This document shows positions 26,520 to 34,899 of a stretch of DNA of 64,000 nucleotides, piece by piece. Below the pieces are notes generated by a model. That model worked only from the letters and a program-made list of their open reading frames with translations. It searched no databases and was not told the origin of the DNA. Source of the DNA: Streptomyces hiroshimensis. Its GTDB lineage: Bacteria > Actinomycetota > Actinomycetes > Streptomycetales > Streptomycetaceae. The stretch is taken from assembly GCF_014650335.1 (NCBI RefSeq), contig NZ_BMUT01000009.1:68889-132888 (forward strand), read 5' to 3'. The position numbers were made by a program, and so were the translations under genes. Within the stretch, counting starts at the first letter, position 1, and the number at the start of each line of letters is the position of its first letter.

Positions 26520-27563
26520 TCAGAGGCGTGGCAGCGTCTCGGTCAGCAATACCTTGCCCGGTGTCGCGGAGCTCGCGTTGACGCAGGTGGCGGAGACCAC
26601 ATAGGCGTCGACGAGCGTGGTGTCACCCGGGTGCGGCAGGACGACGAGGTAGGCGTCCTCACCCTGATAGGTGTCCGGCTCGGCCGCCAGAGCCTGCTCC
26701 GAGCGCCCGATGCCCTGCCGGACGCAGAAGGGCGCTGTGCTGTTCTGCGCGCTCAGCGTCCTGTCGGGGGCGTTCCCGTCGGCCTCGGCGGTCTTCCCGC
26801 GGGGCTCGGTGGGACCGAAGGACAGGGGCTTCAGGAGTTCGTGCACCCGGTCCGTGAGATCACCGGAGGCGAGGGCATGCGCCGGCGCATGGCTCTCGCG
26901 GTCCTTGGAGGGCGTGGCCGTGGGTGCGTCCGTACCGCCGGACTGCAGGAAGAGGCCGCCCACGCCGATCACAGCGGCGACGCAGGCACTGCCGAGGAGC
27001 ACGGTGGGCCAGCGGCGCGAGCGCCCGGTCCGCGGCTTGCGGGACGACGGGGTCTGCCTGCCGGGCCCGGTGGTGGCGGTGCGGGGGCGGCCGAGGGGAC
27101 GGTCGACGGTTTCACGTGAAACCGAGCCAGCGACCCCTTTCTCTGTTTCACGTGAAACAGAGGTCGAGCGGTCGGCCGGGGGTTCGGGGGTTGCCCCCCG
27201 AGAAGTCGCAGCACGTGAAACAGGGGCCGAGCGGTCGGCCGGGGGTTCGGGGGTTGTCCCCCGAGAGCTCGCAGCACGTGAAACAGGGACGCCGAAGGGC
27301 GGCGTGGTCGAATCCAGCAGTGCCTCGGCGGCGAGTGCGGCGTCGATGCGGCCCGCGATGTCCGCCGGCATCCGGGGCGGGCCGGGCAGGGTCCCGAGCG
27401 CTCCCCGGATCTCGTCCAGCGAGCTGCGTACGTCCTCGCACAGCTCGCACGCCGCCAGGTGCTCCCTGACATCCGCGGTGCGTGCCGGTGAGAGCACCCC
27501 CTCGGTGAGCGCGGAGATCTCCGCGACCTCCGGGTGCCCATCCGTGCCGGTCATCGAAGTCAC
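26520..27563 (-). CDS. Zinc-type anti-sigma factor, membrane-anchored (RsmA-like)
   Basis: The 347-residue protein has an N-terminal anti-sigma domain with the zinc motif His35-x3-Cys39-x2-Cys42. A long linker (about 90-175) is rich in Val-Ser-Arg-(Ala-Ala or Glu-Thr) and Thr-Pro-Glu-Pro-Pro repeats. One transmembrane helix lies near 187-207, and an extracellular domain of about 130 residues follows. The linker is encoded by two copies of the 63-bp parS repeat plus two intact parS sites. Its start overlaps the sigM stop (ATGA), so it should bind SigM. M. tuberculosis has the same sigM-rsmA-trxB-trxC order, but its RsmA is much shorter. Confidence 0.88.
   Translation of the reverse strand: MTSMTGTDGHPEVAEISALTEGVLSPARTADVREHLAACELCEDVRSSLDEIRGALGTLPGPPRMPADIAGRIDAALAAEALLDSTTPPFGVPVSRAASSRGTTPEPPADRSAPVSRAATSRGATPEPPADRSTSVSRETEKGVAGSVSRETVDRPLGRPRTATTGPGRQTPSSRKPRTGRSRRWPTVLLGSACVAAVIGVGGLFLQSGGTDAPTATPSKDRESHAPAHALASGDLTDRVHELLKPLSFGPTEPRGKTAEADGNAPDRTLSAQNSTAPFCVRQGIGRSEQALAAEPDTYQGEDAYLVVLPHPGDTTLVDAYVVSATCVNASSATPGKVLLTETLPRL
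27109..27122. promoter_or_regulatory. parS site inside the anti-sigma gene
   Basis: Exact GTTTCACGTGAAAC, 36 bp from the next parS. Confidence 0.95.
27145..27158. promoter_or_regulatory. parS site inside the anti-sigma gene
   Basis: Exact GTTTCACGTGAAAC at the end of the second in-gene copy of the 63-bp repeat. Confidence 0.95.
27159..27221 (-). repeat. 63-bp parS-associated repeat, copy 2
   Basis: On the minus strand the unit begins with GTTTCACGTGCTGC (27221 down to 27208), holds TCGGGGGGCAACCCCCGA and ends at the intact parS 27145-27158. It encodes Val-Ser-Arg-Ala-Ala-Thr-Ser-Arg-Gly-Ala-Thr-Pro-Glu-Pro-Pro. Confidence 0.88.
27222..27284 (-). repeat. 63-bp parS-associated repeat, copy 3
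   Basis: This copy directly abuts copy 2 and has the same layout: parS-like GTTTCACGTGCTGC (27284 to 27271), hairpin TCGGGGGACAACCCCCGA, then ACCCCCGGCCG. It encodes Val-Ser-Arg-Ala-Ala-Ser-Ser-Arg-Gly-Thr-Thr-Pro-Glu-Pro-Pro. Confidence 0.88.
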
Positions 27564-28249
27564 GCTCGCCCACCTCCGCCCTTCACTGGATCTGCGTCGC
27601 TCTGTCCTGCCGGTGGTGGGACGGACGCCCCCTGCGACCGGTTCCTTCCCCCGTCGAGCGGTGGGCTACCCCTGCCACCGGGACGCAGATGGGTGAGGAT
27701 CGGCAGAAGTCGTGCCCGCCCCCGTGCACAGCGGCTCTTCACGGTGCCGACGGGGACGTCCAGCACCGCGGCCGCCTCGGCGACGGGATATCCCTGCATG
27801 TCGACCAGGACGAGGGCGGCGCGCTGGTCGGGCGGGAGCGTGGCGAGCGCCTGCAGCAGCTCCCGGTGCAGGTCCCCGCGCTCCGCGGGTGCGGCTGCGG
27901 ACTCGTGCGGCTCTATGAGCTGTTCCAGCCGCTCGGTCTCGGCGAGCGGGTCGGTGCGCCGCGAGGCGGCTTTGCGCGCACGGTCCAGACAGGCGTTGAC
28001 GGTGATGCGGTGCAGCCAGGTGGTGACGGCGGACTGGCCGCGGAAGGTGTGTGCGGCGCGGTAGGCGGAGACCAGGGCGTCCTGCACGGCGTCGGCGGCC
28101 TCTTCTCTGTCGCCGAGGGTGCGCAGGGCGACGGCCCAGAGGCGGTCACGGTGCCGGCGCACGATCTCGCCGAAGGCGTCGGAGTCGCCGGCGACGTGCC
28201 GGGCGAGGAGATCGGCATCGCTGAGGCCGTCACGCATGGCGTCGTCCAC
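27560..28249 (-). CDS. sigM: ECF RNA polymerase sigma factor SigM
   Basis: The 229-residue extracytoplasmic-function sigma factor has region 2 at about 25-95 (Asp-Arg-Leu-Trp-Ala-Val-Ala-Leu-Arg, then Asp-Ala-Val-Gln-Asp and Thr-Trp-Leu-His-Arg-Ile). Region 4 is at about 135-185 (Leu-Pro-Pro-Asp-Gln-Arg-Ala-Ala-Leu-Val and Val-Gly-Thr-Val-Lys-Ser-Arg). A Pro/Gly-rich tail follows. It overlaps the anti-sigma gene and lies in the order murJ, pseudokinase, sigM, anti-sigma, trxB, trxA known from M. tuberculosis, hence the symbol. In this order it probably senses envelope or redox state (inference). Confidence 0.9.
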   Translation of the reverse strand: MDDAMRDGLSDADLLARHVAGDSDAFGEIVRRHRDRLWAVALRTLGDREEAADAVQDALVSAYRAAHTFRGQSAVTTWLHRITVNACLDRARKAASRRTDPLAETERLEQLIEPHESAAAPAERGDLHRELLQALATLPPDQRAALVLVDMQGYPVAEAAAVLDVPVGTVKSRCARGRARLLPILTHLRPGGRGSPPLDGGRNRSQGASVPPPAGQSDADPVKGGGGRA

Positions 28250-28283
28250 CGTCGAGCCCTCCCCCTGAGGTCCGTTCCGAACG

Positions 28284-29996
28284 TCAGCCGGTGAACTTCA
28301 CGTTGGTGATGCCCTGCTTGTATCCGTCACCGGCATAGGTCGTCGCGTCAGGGCCAGAGTAAGGGGCCGCCGTGATCCACAGGACGACGTATTGGGCCTC
28401 GACCGGCTTCTTGAGGGAGAGCTTTATCGAATCGGTCGATGTCTTCTTGGTCGTGATCTTCTCCATCGACTTCAGCGACTCGGAGCCGCCGAAGGACTTC
28501 GCCGCGTAGAGCGACACCTCGGTGTGGTCGCCGCCGTAGAGGAACTTGATGTCCGCGGAGCGGAGCTTCTGCAGGCTGCCGAGGTCGTAGATGATCCCGA
28601 CGCCGCCCTTGTACTGGGTCAGGGACGGGCCCTCGCGGTAGCTGCGCGACCGCCACGTCTTCGACGGGTCGTCGTACTTGGTGTAGGTGTTCTTCACCAG
28701 GTCTTCGTGCTGTGGAGTGCCGTCCGGGGCGTACTCCTGGGCGTCGGCGATCTTTATCGGCTCGCCGGTCGGCTTCGAGCCGTCGTCGCCCGTCGACTCG
28801 GAGATCTGCGGGTGGTCCCCCTGCCCGTCCTTCAGGAGCGTGTCCGCGAGCTGCCAGCTGGCCAGGCCCAGGGCGGCGATCAGCAGGGCGGCGACGCTCC
28901 ACTTGAGCGCGCGGCCCGTGCGGCCCTGCAGCGGAGGCGGCGGGGGCACCGGCATGGGGCCTGTGGAGCCGGCGCCGTGCGGCGGCTGCTGGCCGTAGGC
29001 GTGCGGGCGCTGGTAGCCGCCCGGCGGCGTGGCGAAGGCCGACTCCGGGGGCCGGATGCGCGGCATGGCGGCGACGGCCTTGGACAGCTCCTCCGGCGTC
29101 GTGCACGGCTTCTCCTGCCGTGACGCGGTGGCGCCGTCGTTGACGAGCGCGCGCATGGCGAGCTCGGAGAGGCCGCGGTGGACACCGGCGCGGACCTGGT
29201 CGGGGGCGATGAGGCCGACGCCCTTGGGCAGGCCGGGCAGCCCGTGGGCGCTGTCCTCGTAGGGCCAGCGCTGGGTGAGCGCGGCGTAGAGGAGCGCGCC
29301 GATGGCCTCGGTGTCGGTCTGCTGGGGGTGGTCGGAGGTGATGCCCCGCAGCGCCGCCATGACGGCCAGGCCGCGGATGCGGTACTGCCCGGTGCCCGTG
29401 CGCAGCACGGAGCCGGGGTGGAGGCGCAGGTGGGCGAGCCCCTCGCGGTGGGCGGCGGCCATGGCCTGGGAGACCTGGCTGACGAGCTGGTAGGCGTCGT
29501 GCGGCTCCATGGGGCCGGAGGCGAGGACGTTGGTGAGCTCGGTGGCGTCGGGCAGCCACTCGTGGACGACGTAGACGAGGTCGTTCTCCTCGACGGCGTC
29601 GAGGACCTGGACGAAGCGGGGGTCGCCGAGGAGGGCTGCGGAACGGGCGGCGGCGAGGACGGGCCGGGCGCGCGGGTGATCGGCGGGCAGCAGGTGGACG
29701 CCCACGGCGCGGCGGAGCTTCTCGTCCACCGCACGCCAGCTGCTGAATCCCTCCAGACGGGTGACGCACTCCTCCAGGCGGTACCGCCTGGCGAGCTTGT
29801 GGCCGCTGTGCAGCTCGGGCGTGGTCCGGTCGTCGCGGGCGGGCTTCTTGCCCTCCGCGCGCCCGCCGTCCTTGTGGGTGCCGGCCTTGGTCGCGGCCTC
29901 CGCCCCGTCGGCCGTGGCCTTGCCCGCCTTGGCGGTCAGCGGCTTGCCGCCGCTGTTGCCTGCCACGTCGACGGCAGCTGTGCTCCGTTCTGCCAC
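28284..29996 (-). CDS. Membrane pseudokinase partner of MurJ (MviN kinase-like domain)
   Basis: The 570-residue protein starts at GTG 29996 (GGGGAGG ribosome-binding site) rather than 27 codons upstream. After a Lys/Ala/Gly-rich N-terminus, a kinase fold runs from about 75 to 330, but key residues are lost. The catalytic loop reads His-Leu-Arg-Leu-His-Pro-Gly-Ser-Val in place of His-Arg-Asp, and Asp-Phe-Gly reads Arg-Gly-Leu. A transmembrane helix is near 385-405. The extracellular part (about 440-570) looks like a discoidin/galactose-binding beta-sandwich. In M. tuberculosis the same kinase-like and extracellular parts are fused to MurJ (MviN, Rv3910), where phosphorylation recruits FhaA. 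It lies between murJ and sigM. Confidence 0.88.
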   Translation of the reverse strand: MAERSTAAVDVAGNSGGKPLTAKAGKATADGAEAATKAGTHKDGGRAEGKKPARDDRTTPELHSGHKLARRYRLEECVTRLEGFSSWRAVDEKLRRAVGVHLLPADHPRARPVLAAARSAALLGDPRFVQVLDAVEENDLVYVVHEWLPDATELTNVLASGPMEPHDAYQLVSQVSQAMAAAHREGLAHLRLHPGSVLRTGTGQYRIRGLAVMAALRGITSDHPQQTDTEAIGALLYAALTQRWPYEDSAHGLPGLPKGVGLIAPDQVRAGVHRGLSELAMRALVNDGATASRQEKPCTTPEELSKAVAAMPRIRPPESAFATPPGGYQRPHAYGQQPPHGAGSTGPMPVPPPPPLQGRTGRALKWSVAALLIAALGLASWQLADTLLKDGQGDHPQISESTGDDGSKPTGEPIKIADAQEYAPDGTPQHEDLVKNTYTKYDDPSKTWRSRSYREGPSLTQYKGGVGIIYDLGSLQKLRSADIKFLYGGDHTEVSLYAAKSFGGSESLKSMEKITTKKTSTDSIKLSLKKPVEAQYVVLWITAAPYSGPDATTYAGDGYKQGITNVKFTG

Positions 29997-30105
29997 CGTC
30001 GTTCCTGCCTCCCCATCCGTTGCACGCTGTCCACAGCCAAGACAATTGTGCCCACAGTCCGGCGCTATGCACGACACACGGCGGCGGGCGAAGGTTGTGC
30101 TCCCG

Positions 30106-32340
30106 TCAGCGTCCGAGACGCCCGCGGACCATACCGACCATGGCCGTCAGCTCCTCGATCCGCATCCGCTTCGCTGCGACGTAGAAGACGCCGAGCAGGA
30201 TCAGACCGCCGCCGGTCAGGGAGGCGAGCGAACCGAGTACGCCCTGGCCGAGGACCTGCGTGATGCCGTAGGCCGCAGCCCCGCCGACGAGGGCCGCGGG
30301 GATGCACGCACCGGCGAGGCGGGCGTACGTCCGGACGACGCGGGAGCCGTCCAGATCCCCGCCGAGGCGGGTACGCAGGCGGCGCCACGCGACACCGACA
30401 CCGACGGCGTAGCCGAGGCCGTAGGCGGCGGCCATGCCGGCGACGGCCCAGCGGGACGGCAGCACGAGGTAGCTCAGGAACGAGACGGCCGCGTTGACGG
30501 CGGCGACGATCACCGTGTTGTAGAAGGGGGTGCGCGTGTCCTCGTAGGCGTAGAAGCCGCGGAGGATGACGTACTGCGCGGAGTACGGGATCAGGCCGAG
30601 GCCGAAGGCCATGATGATGTAGCCGATGTTGGTGGCGGCGTTCGTGCCCGAGCCGCTGCCGAACATCAGCGTCGACATGGGGACGCCGAGGGCCAGGAAC
30701 GCGAAGGCGCACGGCACGATCGCGACGGCCGAGGTGCGCAGGCCGTGGGAGAGGTCGTCCCGGACGGCGGAGGCGTCGCCGTCGTGGGCGGCGCGGGAGA
30801 TCCGGGGGAGGACCGCGGTCATCACCGAGACGGTGATGATGGCCTGCGGCATTTGCCAGAGCTGCAGCGCGAAGTTGTAGGCGGTGATGCCGGTGCCCTT
30901 CTGGCCGGCCTTCTCCGCGAGTGAGCCCGCCTTGGTGGCGAGCTGGCTGACGACGATCAGACCGAGCTGGTTGGCCAGGACGAAGAAGAACGTCCACTTG
31001 GCCAGGCCCGCGGCCTTGCCCAGGCCCTGTCCGCGCCAGTCGAAGCGGGGGCGGATCCGGAAGCCGGCGTCACGCAGGTAGGGGAGCATCGCCAGCGACT
31101 GGACGACGAGGCCCAGCAGCGTGCCGATGCCGAGCAGCCGGACGCCCTCGGGCGTGATCGTGGCCGAGGTGATGTCGGTCGAGGACGCGGGACCGAAGGC
31201 CCAGATGAAGGAGCCGAAGGTCGCGATGATGATGATGTTGTTCAGGACCGGGGTCCACATCATCGCGCCGAAGCGGCCGCGCGCGTTGAGGATCTGTCCC
31301 ATGACGACGTGCACGCCCATGAAGAACATGGTCGGCACGCAGTAGCGGGCGAAGGCGACCGCCACGTCCATCCGGGTGGGATCGTCGGCGATGGTCGGCG
31401 ACATCATCTGGATGAACAGCGGTGCGCCGAGCACACAGACGGTGGTGACACCCGCGAGCAGCACGATGACGAGGGTCAGCAGGCGGTTGGCGTACGCCTC
31501 TCCGCCGTCCTCGTCGTTCTTCATCGCCCGCACCAGCTGCGGGATGAAGACGGCGTTGAGCGCGCCGCCGGCCACCAGGATGTAGATCATGGTGGGCAGG
31601 GTGTTGGCGATCTGGTAGCCGTCGTTGAGCGTGCTGACGCCGATCGCCGCCGCCATGACGAGGTTGCGGGCGAAGCCCAGGATGCGGGAGACCATCGTGC
31701 CCGCGGCCATGAGCGCGCTCGACTTCAGCACGCTGGCCGCCTTGCCGCCCTTGGCCTGCGGAGCGGCGGCCGTGGGGGCCGGCGGCTCGGGTTCCGGCGA
31801 GGGCTCGGGCGTGGCCGGCCCCTGCGGGGGCTGCGCACCGTACTGGCCCGGGGCAGGGATCTGCTGGCCGGGTGGCCGCGGCGGCTCGTAAGGCTGCTGC
31901 TGGTCGCGGTAGAGGTGGGCGAAGGCGTCCCGCTGCGGGCCGTCCTCCCCGGGGCGGTCGAAGCCCTCCACGGCGGAGAACTGCTTGGTGGCGTCGTCGT
32001 CTCCGTGGGCAGGGAAGCCCGCCTGCCCGCCGGACTGGGCCGGGGGCCACGCCCGGGCGCCCGTGTCGGGGCCCGGCTGCTGCTGCAGCGGGTAGGTGTT
32101 GCGGTACGTGCCGGGCGGCGCCGGGGGCGCGGCGCGGTCGTACAGCGCGTCGCTCACCGGGTCCTGGGCGGCCGGGTCGTGCCCGGGATAGGGCTCGGAG
32201 GCATAGGCGTCCCGCAGGTAGGGATCCTGGGCGTACGGGCCCTGGCGCGGCGTGCCGGGGGCAGCCGGGGGCGGCGGGTACTGACCCCGCGGCTCACCAC
32301 CCGCGCCCTGCCCGCGGTCACCGTCGTACGGCGCGTTCAT
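30106..32340 (-). CDS. murJ: Lipid II flippase MurJ (MviN)
   Basis: MurJ flips the peptidoglycan precursor lipid II across the membrane. The 744-residue protein has a 200-residue N-terminal cytoplasmic extension rich in Pro, Gln, Gly and Tyr. About 14 transmembrane helices of the MOP superfamily follow, starting at Val-Leu-Lys-Ser-Ser-Ala-Leu-Met-Ala-Ala-Gly-Thr-Met-Val-Ser-Arg. The conserved Ala-Leu-Asn-Ala-Val-Phe-Ile-Pro-Gln-Leu stretch lies near 260. It ends in a short basic tail with no fused kinase domain. DUF6049 lies upstream and the pseudokinase downstream on the same strand. Confidence 0.94.
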   Translation of the reverse strand: MNAPYDGDRGQGAGGEPRGQYPPPPAAPGTPRQGPYAQDPYLRDAYASEPYPGHDPAAQDPVSDALYDRAAPPAPPGTYRNTYPLQQQPGPDTGARAWPPAQSGGQAGFPAHGDDDATKQFSAVEGFDRPGEDGPQRDAFAHLYRDQQQPYEPPRPPGQQIPAPGQYGAQPPQGPATPEPSPEPEPPAPTAAAPQAKGGKAASVLKSSALMAAGTMVSRILGFARNLVMAAAIGVSTLNDGYQIANTLPTMIYILVAGGALNAVFIPQLVRAMKNDEDGGEAYANRLLTLVIVLLAGVTTVCVLGAPLFIQMMSPTIADDPTRMDVAVAFARYCVPTMFFMGVHVVMGQILNARGRFGAMMWTPVLNNIIIIATFGSFIWAFGPASSTDITSATITPEGVRLLGIGTLLGLVVQSLAMLPYLRDAGFRIRPRFDWRGQGLGKAAGLAKWTFFFVLANQLGLIVVSQLATKAGSLAEKAGQKGTGITAYNFALQLWQMPQAIITVSVMTAVLPRISRAAHDGDASAVRDDLSHGLRTSAVAIVPCAFAFLALGVPMSTLMFGSGSGTNAATNIGYIIMAFGLGLIPYSAQYVILRGFYAYEDTRTPFYNTVIVAAVNAAVSFLSYLVLPSRWAVAGMAAAYGLGYAVGVGVAWRRLRTRLGGDLDGSRVVRTYARLAGACIPAALVGGAAAYGITQVLGQGVLGSLASLTGGGLILLGVFYVAAKRMRIEELTAMVGMVRGRLGR

Positions 32341-32385
32341 CGCTACCCCACCTCATCGTCCGCGGCCGGCCGGCCCCACTACGCG

Positions 32386-34692
32386 TCAACGTTCCACTTT
32401 CTCACCCGAGCCGGATGGCTCCGTGTCATGCGAACCGGTGTCCGGGGCCGGGTCACCCGGCCGCGCGGGCCGGTCGTCCCCCGGGCCTCCGTTTTCCGGC
32501 CCCTCGCCGTCCGCTCCGGGCTGCCCGCCCTCGGCCGCACGGGTGGCGGACCGCTTCCGCTTGATGTAGATGCGGAGCCCCGCGAGGACCAGCAGGAGCA
32601 CTCCACCGGCGATGACGAGGAGAACCATAGGGGTGATGGACGTGACATGCACAGTGAAGAGGACCGGGTCGCCGTAGGGCTGGCCCTCGTCCGTGTAGAG
32701 ACGGGCCGTCACGCGCACCGGGCCGTTGGCATTGGCCCGGGTCTCGAACTTCACCGACTGGTTCTGCCCGCCGTTGATCTTCACCGGCTGGGAGCGGTCC
32801 ACCTGCAGACGGTTGGTCTGGCTGGATTCCAGCACCAGGTGGAGCCCCTCGATCCCCTGCAGCAGGCCGTTGTGGACCGTCATGGGGATCGTGGCGCTGC
32901 GCCCGGACAGGGTCACGTCGGACTTCTTGATCAGCTCCACGCGGCGGGTGAGCCCGTAGAGGTAGGACTGCACCGCCTCGCGGAACTCGGCGGCGCCCTT
33001 GCGGTCGCCGCGCCACGAGGTCGACATCTCCCGCATGATCGCGCTGCCGAAGGGGGTCACCACGCGGTCCTGCGAGGTCAGGATCACCTTGAAGCCGTCC
33101 AGGGTGACCTGGGTCTTCTGGATCTCCTGGAACGCCTTGGTGGTCAGCTCCTGCTCACGCAGCGAGTCGGGGTACGAGCCGGTGCCCGGGACCTGCTGGT
33201 TCGCATCCGGGTCCGGCTTGGCGGCGGCCGCGTCGCCCAGGTTGACCGGCTGCGTCCAGCGGTTGTCCGAGAGGGCCTTGATCGCCGCGGCCATCGCCTG
33301 GGCCTGGCTCGTGGTGGGCATGCGCTGCGGCGCCACGACGATGCTGCGCTCGTTGTCCGGCGCCTGCCGGTTCACCAGGAGGCTCTGGGCGACGAACCGC
33401 TGCACGGCGAGCGAGTACTCGCCGGCGCGGACGAGGTCGCCCTGGAAGCCGGTGGACATCCGGGCGTCCGCCACGACGGCGGTGTTGCCGCTGCCGATCT
33501 GGCGGGCGGCGGTGGGGCTGTAGGACGTCCGGTCGCGGAAGCTGTCACTGCGCGCGATGACGTTGTGGGCGCCGGCCGAGGTGGCGACGTCGATGATCGA
33601 GGAGTCGACGGCGCCGTCGACCGGCCAGGCGAAGTCCGTGCGCGGCTTCACGCCGAGGATGGTGTCCACCGTCGTCGAGGCGAGCTCCGTGGCGGACTGC
33701 AGGTGGCTCAGGGAGCCCGGCACGTCCTTGCCGTGGTGGGCCAGCGACGCGAGGTCGGGGTCGCCGAACGGCAGCGCCACCACCTGGTCGCCGGCGACGG
33801 CGTTCTGCAGCTGGCTGAGCCACTGCTTGGCGACCGCCTGTCCCCGGCCCGGCGTGTTCTTCCCGTCCGGACCGCCCACCCGGTAGCTCTTGGTCATGGC
33901 CTCGACCGTGGCGAGCAGATCGGGGTCGATCACCCAGGTGATCGGCAGGTCCTTGCCCAGCGCGACCAGCTGCTGCAACCGTCCGCCCGGGGCCAGCTCC
34001 GCGGCCAGGTCGTCGTTGGGGAAGATCGGCGTCTGCTGCTGGTCGGACTCGGTCCGGGCGGTGAGGTGCGTCGCGGAGATCAGCGGCCACAGGAACGTGA
34101 GCTGCGTCTTCTTGCCCTCGATCGCGGAGGGCTGCCAGGTCAGCAGCGTCTGCGCGGCCCCCAGCACCCGCTCGAAGCCCTGGTCCGCGGTGCGCCCCGA
34201 CAGCGACACGCCGAGCTGGTACACCCCGTCCCGGCTGAGGTCCAGATCCTTCGCCGGCAGCGAGATGCTGAAGTCGCGGCTCGCCCCCGGAGGCAGCTTG
34301 TCGACCTTCTGGGTGTGCTTGCCGATCTCGGAGCCGTCGGCGGCGCCGGACGCGGAGGACCGGGTGCCGGTCTCGTCGGCGTCGACCCGGCTGTTGATCT
34401 GGCTGCCCACCCGCAGGCCGACGTGCGCGTCGGAGATCGTCGAGCCGCCGGTGTTGGTGACGCTGCCCGAGACGGTGAGCGTGTCGTCCTGCTTCGGCGC
34501 GGCGGGGGTCAGCGTGTGGACGGAGACCTCGACCGGGCGGGAGCCTGTGGACTCCGCGCGGGCCGCCGGTGCCGCCGGCAGCTGCACCAGCCCGAGCAGC
34601 AGCGCCGCGCCCACCAGGACCGTCGCGAGATGCCGGTACCACCGGCAGGCGGCAGCGGAGGGGGTCTCCTGGGTCTCTGCCGCCTCGGCCAC
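32386..34692 (-). CDS. DUF6049 family large secreted/membrane protein
   Basis: The 768-residue protein has a signal peptide or anchor (about 20-45, ending Pro-Ala-Ala-Arg-Ala). Beta-rich extracellular domains follow, the first with Thr-Leu-Thr-Val-Ser-Gly-Ser-Val-Thr-Asn-Thr-Gly. A C-terminal transmembrane helix (about 685-710) and a charged Gly/Asp/Pro cytoplasmic tail close it. The gene directly precedes murJ, like Rv3909 in M. tuberculosis, so a role in envelope assembly is likely though unproven. The start is GTG at 34692. It is divergent from cca with a 207-bp gap. Confidence 0.85.
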   Translation of the reverse strand: MAEAAETQETPSAAACRWYRHLATVLVGAALLLGLVQLPAAPAARAESTGSRPVEVSVHTLTPAAPKQDDTLTVSGSVTNTGGSTISDAHVGLRVGSQINSRVDADETGTRSSASGAADGSEIGKHTQKVDKLPPGASRDFSISLPAKDLDLSRDGVYQLGVSLSGRTADQGFERVLGAAQTLLTWQPSAIEGKKTQLTFLWPLISATHLTARTESDQQQTPIFPNDDLAAELAPGGRLQQLVALGKDLPITWVIDPDLLATVEAMTKSYRVGGPDGKNTPGRGQAVAKQWLSQLQNAVAGDQVVALPFGDPDLASLAHHGKDVPGSLSHLQSATELASTTVDTILGVKPRTDFAWPVDGAVDSSIIDVATSAGAHNVIARSDSFRDRTSYSPTAARQIGSGNTAVVADARMSTGFQGDLVRAGEYSLAVQRFVAQSLLVNRQAPDNERSIVVAPQRMPTTSQAQAMAAAIKALSDNRWTQPVNLGDAAAAKPDPDANQQVPGTGSYPDSLREQELTTKAFQEIQKTQVTLDGFKVILTSQDRVVTPFGSAIMREMSTSWRGDRKGAAEFREAVQSYLYGLTRRVELIKKSDVTLSGRSATIPMTVHNGLLQGIEGLHLVLESSQTNRLQVDRSQPVKINGGQNQSVKFETRANANGPVRVTARLYTDEGQPYGDPVLFTVHVTSITPMVLLVIAGGVLLLVLAGLRIYIKRKRSATRAAEGGQPGADGEGPENGGPGDDRPARPGDPAPDTGSHDTEPSGSGEKVER

Positions 34693-34899
34693 GCGCTCGC
34701 CCGTCCCTCGTCGTCGTCAGTGGTCGTCGGTTGTGCGTCCACGAATGGTAACGAGGCCCGCTGTGACGAAGTGCTGCGGACCGCTCCGCAAGATCGCGCA
34801 GCCGGCCCGATGTCCCGGCTGCGCCCGCTTTGCGTGGGCTGCGCCATGCGTCCGTAACCGGGAGGCCCCGGGGCGCGCGGCCACGTACCCTCTTCTGTT

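Noticed and set aside
31309..34857. An 1182-codon plus-strand open frame
   Set aside because: Antisense shadow of murJ and the DUF6049 gene, both of which have clear family features.
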